From positions 1 through 54,466 of the forward strand of contig CAYQJO010000002.1 in the NCBI GenBank assembly GCA_964417785.1: a stretch of DNA of 54,466 nt, in the 5' to 3' direction. The number at the start of each line of letters is the position of its first letter. The first letter of the stretch is position 1. This document shows, piece after piece, positions 34,470 to 42,296 of the stretch. The stretch comes from DAOTUL01 sp034437435 (GTDB lineage: Bacteria > Chloroflexota > Anaerolineae > Aggregatilineales > Phototrophicaceae). Under the pieces are notes generated by a model. It was given only the letters and a program-made list of their open reading frames with translations. It was not told the DNA's origin and did not search any database. A program made the position numbers and the translations under genes.

Positions 34470-34828
34470 GGCGTGACCTGCCGCAGCAAATAGGTTGTAC
34501 TCAGAATGAGCAGCGCCAGGGGCAAGAACAGCGATCCGCCGGTCGGGCCGTCAAGCTGGCCTGATTGTGCGGCGACCCAGGCCCCAACCATCACCACGAT
34601 CACGGTGATGACCAGCAGCACGCGCAGTACCGGCGCTTTGCGCGGCACAATCAACGACTCCTGGGGGATCAACCACCACAGCGCAATATAGAGCAAGGTT
34701 ATCGCACCCAACGATGGCAGCAGCAGCAGCACCAGTAACAGCCGTAGAAGCCAGGGGTTGATACCCAGATCGGCGGCCAATCCGCCACATACCCCTCCGA
34801 AAACGCGGTTGCTAAAACTTCGATACAT
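34466..34828 (-). CDS. PspC-domain protein
   Basis: 120 residues. The PspC domain is plain: FSNRVFGGVCGGLAADLGIN followed by helix LLRLLLVLLLLPSLGAITLLYIALWWLIP. A second hydrophobic pair lies at about 65-110. PspC-domain proteins respond to membrane stress. The start is ATG 34828, matching the family N-terminus. It lies 4 nt after the FHA gene and overlaps the LiaF-like gene by 4 nt. Confidence 0.9.
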   Translation of the reverse strand: MYRSFSNRVFGGVCGGLAADLGINPWLLRLLLVLLLLPSLGAITLLYIALWWLIPQESLIVPRKAPVLRVLLVITVIVVMVGAWVAAQSGQLDGPTGGSLFLPLALLILSTTYLLRQVTP

Positions 34829-34832
34829 TGGA

Positions 34833-35264
34833 TCAGGGCCGGACGAAGCGAAACACGGTGCGCAAACGGGCGAATTCAACTTCGTCGCCGTCGCGCAGAC
34901 GGTACTTGCGCCGCGCCGTCAACTGAAAGCCGTTAATCCGTGTGCCGTTGGTGCTGCCGTGATCTTCGATGTAGAGTGCGCCATCGTGGAAGCTGATGGT
35001 GGCGTGTTTGCGCGAGACACCACTCTGGTAGCCGGAATAGGTCCCCAGGTCTAATGCGTAGATTGAAGGATCGTCCCCTTCAACTGAGCGACCAATTAAC
35101 ATACTATCAGAGACAGGTACCGTGACTTTCTTATCATCGATCTTGACCTGAAGTTGCCAGTTCTGGCCGAGAAGCTGGGTATCGGGCCGGACGGGGCGAT
35201 CTTCCATTGGCTGGGCTTCGGAATCACCCAGATAGCCGGTTTCATGTTTTGGATCTTCAGACAC
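34833..35264 (-). CDS. FHA-domain protein
   Basis: 143 residues with one FHA domain (about 45-143): MLIGRSVEGDD, VSRKHATISFHDG and DHGSTNGTRINGFQL, so phosphothreonine contacts (Arg, Ser, Asn) are kept. I chose GTG 35264 since AAAGGA lies 9 nt before it; longer in-frame extension would cross the divergent promoter region. It is first of a five-gene operon and could link Ser/Thr-kinase signalling to the envelope proteins encoded behind it (inference). Confidence 0.88.
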   Translation of the reverse strand: MSEDPKHETGYLGDSEAQPMEDRPVRPDTQLLGQNWQLQVKIDDKKVTVPVSDSMLIGRSVEGDDPSIYALDLGTYSGYQSGVSRKHATISFHDGALYIEDHGSTNGTRINGFQLTARRKYRLRDGDEVEFARLRTVFRFVRP

Positions 35265-35316
35265 AGTGCTATATCCTTTAATTATATATAGCGGCAGGTA
35301 CGGGGAGCATCCACCC

Positions 35317-36774
35317 TTGAAGCGAGTCCTGAAAAGCATCATCGTCATCTTAATTTTTACAACATCCAGTGTCATTTCCGCAAGAGCCGTACTGGATGGA
35401 GATCATTGTCATGTCGAAACCGACACCGTGATTGAGGGCGATTTGTTCGTCATGTGCAACGAATTACAGGTTGAAGGGGAGGTGCGCGGCAGCATCCTCG
35501 GCGCAGCTCGCAGCGCGACCGTCAGCGGACAGGTGCGCGGTAGTATCTATCTGCTGGCGGGCGAACTCAACGTCACCGGCACCATCAGCAAAGACATTCA
35601 CTTCGGTGGGCTGCTGTTGGACGTGCGCGACGGCACTCATTTTTTACAATCGTACAGCAGCATCATCGCCGCCAGTCTATCCGTCCAACTTGCACCCGAG
35701 GTCCACCTGCCCGGTCATATCACCAACATCGGCTACCAGTTGATCGTCGACGGCAAGACTGGCGGTGAGATCACCTTCTGGGGATCAGCGTTGATTGTAA
35801 ACGGTCATATCGACGGGGATGTCACCGCGACAGTGGGGGATCGCCGCTCGACCGACACCGCCTCACAGATCGAGACTTTACTGCTGCCGCTCAACTTCGA
35901 TATTACGCTCGTCAATCCGGGGCTGGTCGTGGCCGAGACTGGCAGCGTCAACGGACGGCTCAACTATACCGCACCGGCACCGGCCACCATCCGGGGTGAA
36001 GTCGGCCATTCCGCGTATACTCCATCCGGTGATCAACTGATCGGGGATACTGATGTCGGTCCGGTCCGGCGGGCCTCGCGTTATCTGACAGCGGTCTGGC
36101 AAAATCTCATCACGCTGCTGCTGATCGGCGCGGTGGCGATCCTGATTGTGCCGGGTCCGCTGCAAGCACCGTTCAAAATGCTGAAAATTCGCCCCATCAC
36201 CACCTTTGGTATCGGCTTGATCGCCTTTATCCTGTCATTTCCCATTATCCTCATTGTCATCCTGCTCAGCCTGCTGCTGGTCACGACATTGTGGCTGCTC
36301 AACCTGGACAGCATCGCCTTCATCTCCGGCATCACCCTGGGATTAGGTACGGTCGGCGGGGCCGCCATCTTCTATTTCGTCGCCATCTATGTCGCCCGTG
36401 TGGTGGTGGCATTCGCCATCGGGCGGGCGCTGGTCCGCAACCTCGGTTTCTGGGATAGTCCCAATCTGCGCTGGATGCTGGTCGAACTGCTGGCCGGCAC
36501 ACTGTTCATCTCACTGCTGGCGTCGATCCCGTATATCGGATGGATTTTCAACGCCTTCGCGCTGTTTCTGGGGTTGGGTGCGGTTCTGCATGCCCTGCAA
36601 CAGCAAATCGACGGGACCCTCAGTCCAGCTCCTACATCTGCCCGTCCTTACATCCCGGAGGATTCACAGCGTCTTCCGTATTTCCCGGAAGAGCCGGAGC
36701 AAGCCCCTCCGTCGACCGGTCCTGGCACCACCGATCTCCCCGAAGGTTTCGACTGGTGGGGGGAGAAGAAATGA
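35317..36774 (+). CDS. Bactofilin-like beta-solenoid membrane protein
   Basis: 485 residues with a TTG start, GGGGAG 9 nt upstream. A signal peptide or anchor (LKRVLKSIIVILIFTTSSV) is followed by a short-repeat beta region (about 28-190) of bactofilin type: VIEGDLFVMCNELQVEGEVRGSI, ATVSGQVRGSIYLLAGELNVTGTI, LIVNGHIDGDV. Then come five or six membrane helices (about 265-440) and a Pro-rich tail. Unlike cytoplasmic bactofilins the solenoid should lie outside the membrane. Its role is unknown; a surface scaffold or polymer-associated protein is plausible. A GTG at 35266 is in frame but lies within the divergent FHA gene's start. Confidence 0.75.
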   Translation: MKRVLKSIIVILIFTTSSVISARAVLDGDHCHVETDTVIEGDLFVMCNELQVEGEVRGSILGAARSATVSGQVRGSIYLLAGELNVTGTISKDIHFGGLLLDVRDGTHFLQSYSSIIAASLSVQLAPEVHLPGHITNIGYQLIVDGKTGGEITFWGSALIVNGHIDGDVTATVGDRRSTDTASQIETLLLPLNFDITLVNPGLVVAETGSVNGRLNYTAPAPATIRGEVGHSAYTPSGDQLIGDTDVGPVRRASRYLTAVWQNLITLLLIGAVAILIVPGPLQAPFKMLKIRPITTFGIGLIAFILSFPIILIVILLSLLLVTTLWLLNLDSIAFISGITLGLGTVGGAAIFYFVAIYVARVVVAFAIGRALVRNLGFWDSPNLRWMLVELLAGTLFISLLASIPYIGWIFNAFALFLGLGAVLHALQQQIDGTLSPAPTSARPYIPEDSQRLPYFPEEPEQAPPSTGPGTTDLPEGFDWWGEKK

Positions 36775-36782
36775 TGCATTGC

Positions 36783-36791
36783 TGCTAGAAT
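36783..36791 (+). promoter_or_regulatory. Extended -10 promoter giving a probably leaderless flippase-like mRNA
   Basis: TGCTAGAAT is the same extended -10 as at 27428-27436. The ATG lies at 36798, 7 nt downstream, at the expected transcription start. It would allow the operon 36798-40217 to be expressed separately from the bactofilin-like gene. Confidence 0.45.
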
Positions 36792-36797
36792 ACCGGC

Positions 36798-37805
36798 ATG
36801 AGTAAAAGACAACGTATCGCGGTGCTGGTCGGGATCGGTATCAGCGCCCTGTTCTTATGGTTCGCCTTCCGCGATTTACAACCGCAGGCGATGCTGGATG
36901 AAATCGGAAAGACCGACCCGGTTCTCCTGGTGACCGGTGGCGGTGTGTATTTTCTGGCGGTGACGGTGATTGCGCTGCGCTGGGGCTTTTTGCTCCCCGC
37001 CATCACACTCAAGCACCTGTTCCCGTTGGTCACCATCGGCTACATGGGTAACAACGTCTACCCCCTGCGCAGCGGCGAAGCCCTGCGCGTGTTTCTGCTC
37101 TATCGCAACCACCGTGTGCCGGTTATCCGGGGCGCGACGACGGTCGTTGTCGAGCGTGTCTTCGACGGTATCGTCATGCTCTCATTCATCTTGCTCGGAC
37201 TCCTGCTCTCCGGCATCGCCTCAACCGATGTCCAGCGGGTCGTCACTTTCGCCATGCCCTTGTTCCTGGTGGCGCTGGCCGTCTTTCTGCTGCTGGCTGC
37301 TCGCCCCGCAGCCCTGCACACTTTGCTCCGATGGATTAGCCGGTGGCTGCCCGACTCATTGGCCGCACCCATCGCCAGCGTAGGTGAGGAGATTATCAAC
37401 GGCCTCAGCGGACTGCGCAGTCCGGCGCAGCTAGCCGGAGCCATCATCAGTTCCTATCTCACCTGGGGCATCGAAGCCGGGGTATACTGGATCGTGGCGT
37501 TCGCCTTCGACCTGGACATGAGCTATTGGGTGATGCTGGTGGTCGTGGGAACGGTCAATCTGGCTGGATTGATCCCGGCATCGCCGGGACAAATCGGTGT
37601 GTTCGAGTTCTTCGTCTCGGCGGTACTGATCGCCGCCGGAGCCAGTGAAACTCGCGCCGCCAGCTACGCGCTGGTCGTCCATGTCATTATCTGGCTGCCA
37701 GTCACACTGGTCGGATTCGCGTTTCTGGCGCAGCAGGGCCTCGGCTGGCAGGCCATCACACAGGCACACGAACTTGAGGAAAAAGCCCATGAACCCACCG
37801 GATAA
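36798..37805 (+). CDS. Flippase-like membrane protein (LPG synthase TM / AglD family)
   Basis: 335 residues, about eight membrane helices. Family hallmarks: VTIGYMGNNVYPLRSGEALRVFLL (about 75-98), TTVVVERVFDGIVML (114-128) and LIPASPGQIGVFEFFVSAVLI (256-276). The family (PF03706, UPF0104) includes the membrane part of MprF and AglD, and is linked to lipid or lipid-sugar translocation. Its end overlaps the start of the next gene by 17 nt, and further genes follow as an operon. Confidence 0.9.
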   Translation: MSKRQRIAVLVGIGISALFLWFAFRDLQPQAMLDEIGKTDPVLLVTGGGVYFLAVTVIALRWGFLLPAITLKHLFPLVTIGYMGNNVYPLRSGEALRVFLLYRNHRVPVIRGATTVVVERVFDGIVMLSFILLGLLLSGIASTDVQRVVTFAMPLFLVALAVFLLLAARPAALHTLLRWISRWLPDSLAAPIASVGEEIINGLSGLRSPAQLAGAIISSYLTWGIEAGVYWIVAFAFDLDMSYWVMLVVVGTVNLAGLIPASPGQIGVFEFFVSAVLIAAGASETRAASYALVVHVIIWLPVTLVGFAFLAQQGLGWQAITQAHELEEKAHEPTG

Positions 37806-38922
37806 CTTACCACCCGCCACCCGTACCGACGACAACGATTTCGCCCACACGGCCATGTATGTCCGTGCGCCAGAAGCCATCCAGCGCGTGATCGACACCA
37901 ACCCCGGCTATTCAGGCACTATCCGCCGTGCGTTACAAAGCCTCAGCGACCGGCTGGTTTTCAACGAACCGATCACTATGTTAGAACCACTGGCCCCCGA
38001 TTACAGCCACTGGCTGCCGCTGTTTGAGCGCCATCGCGGTGCGACCTGGCTGGCGGTCGAGTGGTTTTACGCCGAAACCTTCTTCTATCGCCATTTGATC
38101 CAGGCGGTACGCTGGTGGGAAACACAGCGCGACCCCTTCGCCAGCATCAAAGAGGAGGAACTGCGCAGTCCTGCCTTGTGGGAGATGGTCGAAGCTCAAC
38201 CTGGCAGCCTGGACCAGCGGCTCCATAACGCCCTGTGGGGCAACCGCATTGACCTGAGCTTCGCCGCCTCGCTCAGTCGCGGCACCCGGGTCGATCAGGA
38301 CGATTTGTTGGTGGACGACACCGGGCGTGTCGTCGAACATCTGGCAGCCGGAGCGGGAACCGTCCACATCATCGCGGATAACACTGGCACGGAACTGGCG
38401 ATGGACCTGCTGCTGGCCGATGCACTGCTGGCCGGACGCATCACCCATGTGGTCGTTCATCTCAAAATGCACCCGACCTTTATCAGTGACGCCGTCGTAG
38501 CCGATGTGTGGAACTTGATCGACCGGCTCGACCAGCACAACGCCCGACTGGCCGAACGACTGCGAACCCGCATCAATGAGGGACGGCTCCGCCTGCTGCC
38601 GGACTTCTTCTGGAACAGCGGTTATTTCTTATGGGAACTGCCCGCTCACCTGGAACGGGCTATGAACAATGCCCGGTTGGTGATCGTCAAGGGCGATGCC
38701 AACTACCGCCGCATCCTGGGCGATGCCCTGTGGCCGTCTAACACATCTTTCACCGACGCCACCCACTATTTCCCGGCACCGCTGCTGGCACTGCGCACGC
38801 TCAAAAGCGATCCAATCGTGGGGCTGGCTCCCGGACAGGTGGAGACCCTCGATTCAATAGATCGGGAATGGCGCGTCAACGGTCAGCGCGGCGTGCTGCA
38901 ATTTAAGGGAGTAAATTCGTGA
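37789..38922 (+). CDS. ARMT1-like DUF89 metal-dependent phosphatase
   Basis: 377 residues. The DUF89 active-site motifs are visible: IIADNTGTELAMDLLLADAL (Asp-Asn near residue 197), VVVHLKMHPTFISDAVVADV (second metal Asp near 229), DFFWNSGYFLWELP and the hallmark VIVKGDANYRRILGD near 305. These are the motifs of human ARMT1 and yeast YMR027W, Mn-dependent damage-control phosphatases acting on sugar phosphates such as fructose 1-phosphate. ATG 37789 has GAGGA upstream and overlaps the flippase-like gene by 17 nt. The longer frame to 37645 lies in that gene's shadow. Confidence 0.85.
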   Translation: MNPPDNLPPATRTDDNDFAHTAMYVRAPEAIQRVIDTNPGYSGTIRRALQSLSDRLVFNEPITMLEPLAPDYSHWLPLFERHRGATWLAVEWFYAETFFYRHLIQAVRWWETQRDPFASIKEEELRSPALWEMVEAQPGSLDQRLHNALWGNRIDLSFAASLSRGTRVDQDDLLVDDTGRVVEHLAAGAGTVHIIADNTGTELAMDLLLADALLAGRITHVVVHLKMHPTFISDAVVADVWNLIDRLDQHNARLAERLRTRINEGRLRLLPDFFWNSGYFLWELPAHLERAMNNARLVIVKGDANYRRILGDALWPSNTSFTDATHYFPAPLLALRTLKSDPIVGLAPGQVETLDSIDREWRVNGQRGVLQFKGVNS

Positions 38923-40217
38923 AAATTGGAATCATCGGAGCCGGGGCAACGGGAATCGCCGCCGCCTGGGATTTGGCCCGCGCCGGACACGACGTCACCC
39001 TGTACGAAGCTGGTGCCGAAGTTGGTGGATTAGCCGCCGGTTTCCGCGATGACGGTTGGGACTGGTCGCTGGAAAAATTCTATCATCACTGGTTCGAGGG
39101 TGATAAGGACATCCGCGCCATCTTACAGGAGATGAATCTATGGGACCGGGTGATCTTCCCGCGCCCCAAGACCAGCTATTGGATCGACGGCAAGATCGTC
39201 CGTTCGGAGATTTCACCGTCGGCGCTGTTTCTGCCGCTCTCCCCCGGCGCGAAAGTGCGCTTTGGGTTGGCAGGAGCATTCCTCAAATTCATGCCATCGG
39301 GCATGCCGTTAGAACGCTTCACCGCGCATGAGTGGATGCAGCATTACATGGGCGAGGAGGCCTACAACAAATTCTTCCGCCCGCTGCTGATTGGCAAGTT
39401 TGGCGACCGTTACGAGCAGGTCAACATGGCCTGGATGTGGGCCAGAGTCAAAGCACGCAGCTTGCGGTTGGGTATCTTTCAGGGTGGATTCCAGGCGGCG
39501 ATGGAAGCGATGGCGGCGAAAATACAGGCAGAAGGAGCCAACATCCACCTGAACACGCCAGTGGAAAAGATCGCCAGCACCGAGGACTTCAAACCGGCAC
39601 TGGTTGTCCAGGGCGAGACTCACCCGTTTGACCGGGTGCTTTCTACCACATCCCCCCGGCTGCTGCTCAAGATGGCTGACCGGTTGCACGACACCCACTA
39701 CGGCGATCAGGTTGCCGCGCTGGATAGCATCGGTGCGATTTGCGTGATTCTGGCGCTCAAGCAATCGCTGCTCACTGACGGCACCTACTGGCTCAACCTG
39801 CCCGCCACCCGCCCGGATAAAGGCGAAAGCCAGTTTCCCTTCCTGGCCCTGGTGGAACACACCAACTGGCTGCCGCGTGACCATTACGGCGGAGATGTGA
39901 TCGTCTACTGCGGCGATTATGTCCCGCCCGACCACGAATACTTCTCGATGGACGAGACCACCCTGGTGGAACGCTTCACGCAGGTATTGCCGACCTTCAA
40001 CCGCGACTTCTCAACTGACTGGATTCGCAAGTCGTGGGTGTTCCGTGCGCCTTATGCCCAGCCCGTTCCCGGCGTGAATCACAGCCAGAACATCCCCGAC
40101 CTTGCCACACCCTTGCCCGGTATCTATTGGGCCAGCATGAGTCAGGTTTACCCCTGGGACCGGGGGACTAATTTCGCCGTAGAATTGGGGCGACGAGTTG
40201 CCAAAGTTATGGCATAA
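38919..40217 (+). CDS. FAD-dependent oxidoreductase (amine-oxidase / PPOX-like)
   Basis: 432 residues, GTG start in a 4-nt overlap with the DUF89 gene. The dinucleotide fold GIIGAGATGIAAAWDLARAGHDVTLYEA (4-31) and GGLAAGF show FAD binding. FHHHW-like KFYHHWFEGD and later IYWASMSQVYPWDRGTNFAVELG (C-terminal FAD contact) are typical of oxidoreductases found in polysaccharide loci beside glycosyltransferases. The substrate is unknown; it may be a lipid or a sugar nucleotide. Confidence 0.85.
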   Translation: MKIGIIGAGATGIAAAWDLARAGHDVTLYEAGAEVGGLAAGFRDDGWDWSLEKFYHHWFEGDKDIRAILQEMNLWDRVIFPRPKTSYWIDGKIVRSEISPSALFLPLSPGAKVRFGLAGAFLKFMPSGMPLERFTAHEWMQHYMGEEAYNKFFRPLLIGKFGDRYEQVNMAWMWARVKARSLRLGIFQGGFQAAMEAMAAKIQAEGANIHLNTPVEKIASTEDFKPALVVQGETHPFDRVLSTTSPRLLLKMADRLHDTHYGDQVAALDSIGAICVILALKQSLLTDGTYWLNLPATRPDKGESQFPFLALVEHTNWLPRDHYGGDVIVYCGDYVPPDHEYFSMDETTLVERFTQVLPTFNRDFSTDWIRKSWVFRAPYAQPVPGVNHSQNIPDLATPLPGIYWASMSQVYPWDRGTNFAVELGRRVAKVMA

Positions 40218-40256
40218 TAAAATTGAACGATGCTGTAAGACGAAAGATTGGTAAAA

Positions 40257-40682
40257 ATGCCTATCGTGGAATTGGCTGCAGAAGCGGACCGTGCTGCAAT
40301 TTGTGAACTGGATGCGCTGGTACAGGGCGATAATCACCGCTCGGAATTTCTCACCCAGACCTTGTTTGACAACCGGGTGATTATCGCCCGTGACGGTTTG
40401 CAGGCGCTTGGGTTTGCGATCTTCCACCAGCGATTCTTTCACCATTTCTTCGTCGCTGAATTGCAAATCCACCCGGATCAGGTCAACGAGGGGATCGATG
40501 CTGCCCTGCTGCGCCATGCCGAAAGACTTTGCAGCAGTGATCGCATCTTCGTCTCTGCCTCCGAATATGACGATGACCGGCAGTATCTTTATCGTTCATT
40601 AGGCTATGTCCGAAGTGGTCAGGTAGAAAATGTCAACAATCACAGCACGGAAGTGGTGTTTGTGAAATTCCTCGTGCCATAG
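40257..40682 (+). CDS. GNAT-family acetyltransferase-like protein
   Basis: 141 residues. The GNAT layout is seen: IVELAAEADRAAICELDALVQGD, the central strands RDGLQALGFAIFHQRFFHHFFVAELQIHPDQVNEGI (motif A-like, although the usual Q/R-x-x-G-x-G/A is degenerate), and YDDDRQYLYRSLGYVRSGQV, the classic C-terminal helix-strand. The start ATG 40257 is preferred over TTG 40248. Acetyl-CoA use is inferred from the fold only. Confidence 0.7.
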   Translation: MPIVELAAEADRAAICELDALVQGDNHRSEFLTQTLFDNRVIIARDGLQALGFAIFHQRFFHHFFVAELQIHPDQVNEGIDAALLRHAERLCSSDRIFVSASEYDDDRQYLYRSLGYVRSGQVENVNNHSTEVVFVKFLVP

Positions 40683-40809
40683 TCCTGAATAATTTCTGAA
40701 TTTCTAAATCTAAACACTCCACCCCACTATATCAACGATATACTCGATAATGAAAGACTTTGTAATTAGCAAGGCGTGATGCAAGGCAATGGCAAGGTTC
40801 TTTCATCTA

Positions 40810-40825
40810 CCGTGAATATACACGG
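40810..40825. promoter_or_regulatory. Short inverted repeat in the ugd leader
   Basis: CCGTG and CACGG flank AATATA, about 30 nt before the ugd ATG. It may form a small hairpin or operator. An AAGGA ribosome site follows it. Confidence 0.2.
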
Positions 40826-40855
40826 ACATCGTTCTGAGAGTAATAAGGACGTCTT

Positions 40856-42241
40856 ATGCGAAATATCTGCGTCATCGGAACCGGATACGTTGGTCTGGTC
40901 AACGGCACTTGCTTTGCTGACCTGGGCAACAATGTTATCACCGTTGATATCGACGAGAAGAAGATCAACGACCTCAAAGACGGCATCATGCCGATCTACG
41001 AACCCGGTTTGAAGGAAATGGTCGAACGCAACGTCGCCGCCGGCCGTTTGAGATTTACCACCTCCTATGAAGAAGGACTTGAAGACGCCGAGTTCGCCTT
41101 CATCTGCGTCGGAACCCCCGAAGGTGTGGACGGCGAGGCTGACCTTAAATACGTGCGGTCGGCAGCAGAAACCATCGCTAAAACGATGGATCACGAACTC
41201 ATTATCATCAACAAATCCACTGTGCCGGTCGGTACCGGCGACTGGGTTTCCGACATTGTGAGCCGCAACCAGCCCGATTCTATCGACTTCTCGGTGGTGA
41301 GCTGCCCGGAATTCCTGCGCGAAGGGTCCGCCGTTCTCGACTTCATGAACACTGACCGGACCGTTCTCGGTTCAACCAACCGCATAGCTGCCGAGGCTGT
41401 GGCACAACTTTATCTGCCGCTGCGCTCGCCCATTGTCATGACCGACCTGCGCACCGCCGAGATGATTAAGTATGCGTCCAACGCATTCCTGGCGACTCGT
41501 ATCAGCTTCATCAACGAAATCAGCATCATCTGCGAGAAACTGGGCGCGGATGTGACGGAAGTCGCCCAGGGTATGGGCTTCGACAAGCGCATCGGCCATC
41601 ACTTCCTGCAAGCCGGTGTCGGTTACGGTGGCTCCTGCTTCCCGAAAGACGTGGCCGCCCTCGCCTATATGGCCCAGACACACGGCATGCACCCGCAGTT
41701 GCTCAACGCTGTCATGGACATCAACGCCTTCCAGCGCAAGCATGTTCTGCTCAAGCTGAAAAATCTGCTGGATAACCTGCACGACAAGACCATCGGCGTT
41801 CTCGGTCTGGCCTTCAAGGAAAACACCGACGACATCCGCGAATCACCGGCCCTGTCGATCATCCGCCACATTCTGTCGCAGGGGTCGACTGTCAAGGCCT
41901 ATGACCCGGTCGCTATGCCCAACTCGGCCCGCGAAGTTCCAGGCATCGTCATGTGCGATACGCCCTACGAAGTCGCGGAAGGTGTGGATGCGCTGGTCGT
42001 CACTACCCCCTGGAACGAGTTCAAACAGATCGACATGGAGCGTATCCAGGCAAGCATGAAAACGCCGATCTTGATCGACGGACGCAACATGTACGATCCA
42101 ACTAAGATGATCGAAATGGGCTTTATTTATCGTGGCGTGGGACGTGGCCTTAACGGCGAGGGTATTCACCTCAACGGCAACGGCAAGCACGCCAACGAAG
42201 AACTTGTATCGGCAACCGAAGTCAAGAGTCTCGTGATTTAA
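40856..42241 (+). CDS. ugd: UDP-glucose 6-dehydrogenase
   Basis: 461 residues converting UDP-glucose to UDP-glucuronate with two NAD. Motifs: NAD fold CVIGTGYVGLVNGTCFADLG, GTPEGVDGEADL, KSTVPVGTGDW, SCPEFLREGSAVLDF, KYASNAFLATRISFINEI, and the catalytic GYGGSCFPKDVAAL with Cys261. A C-terminal Gly/Asn-rich tail of about 30 residues goes beyond the usual domain end. It makes the uronate donor for surface polysaccharides, fitting the neighbouring sugar genes. AAGGA precedes the ATG, and a strong terminator follows. Confidence 0.96.
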   Translation: MRNICVIGTGYVGLVNGTCFADLGNNVITVDIDEKKINDLKDGIMPIYEPGLKEMVERNVAAGRLRFTTSYEEGLEDAEFAFICVGTPEGVDGEADLKYVRSAAETIAKTMDHELIIINKSTVPVGTGDWVSDIVSRNQPDSIDFSVVSCPEFLREGSAVLDFMNTDRTVLGSTNRIAAEAVAQLYLPLRSPIVMTDLRTAEMIKYASNAFLATRISFINEISIICEKLGADVTEVAQGMGFDKRIGHHFLQAGVGYGGSCFPKDVAALAYMAQTHGMHPQLLNAVMDINAFQRKHVLLKLKNLLDNLHDKTIGVLGLAFKENTDDIRESPALSIIRHILSQGSTVKAYDPVAMPNSAREVPGIVMCDTPYEVAEGVDALVVTTPWNEFKQIDMERIQASMKTPILIDGRNMYDPTKMIEMGFIYRGVGRGLNGEGIHLNGNGKHANEELVSATEVKSLVI

Positions 42242-42250
42242 ACCATACGC

Positions 42251-42287
42251 GAATCAAAAAGGGGCCAGCACGGCCCCTTTTTGATTC
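42251..42287. terminator. Bidirectional intrinsic terminator
   Basis: A perfect 16-bp stem (arms 42251-42266 and 42272-42287) encloses the loop AGCAC. The stem has a GC core and an A-tract on one arm and T-tract on the other, so it works in both directions. It separates ugd from the convergent metallophosphoesterase gene. Confidence 0.92.
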
Positions 42288-42296
42288 TGTCTACCG

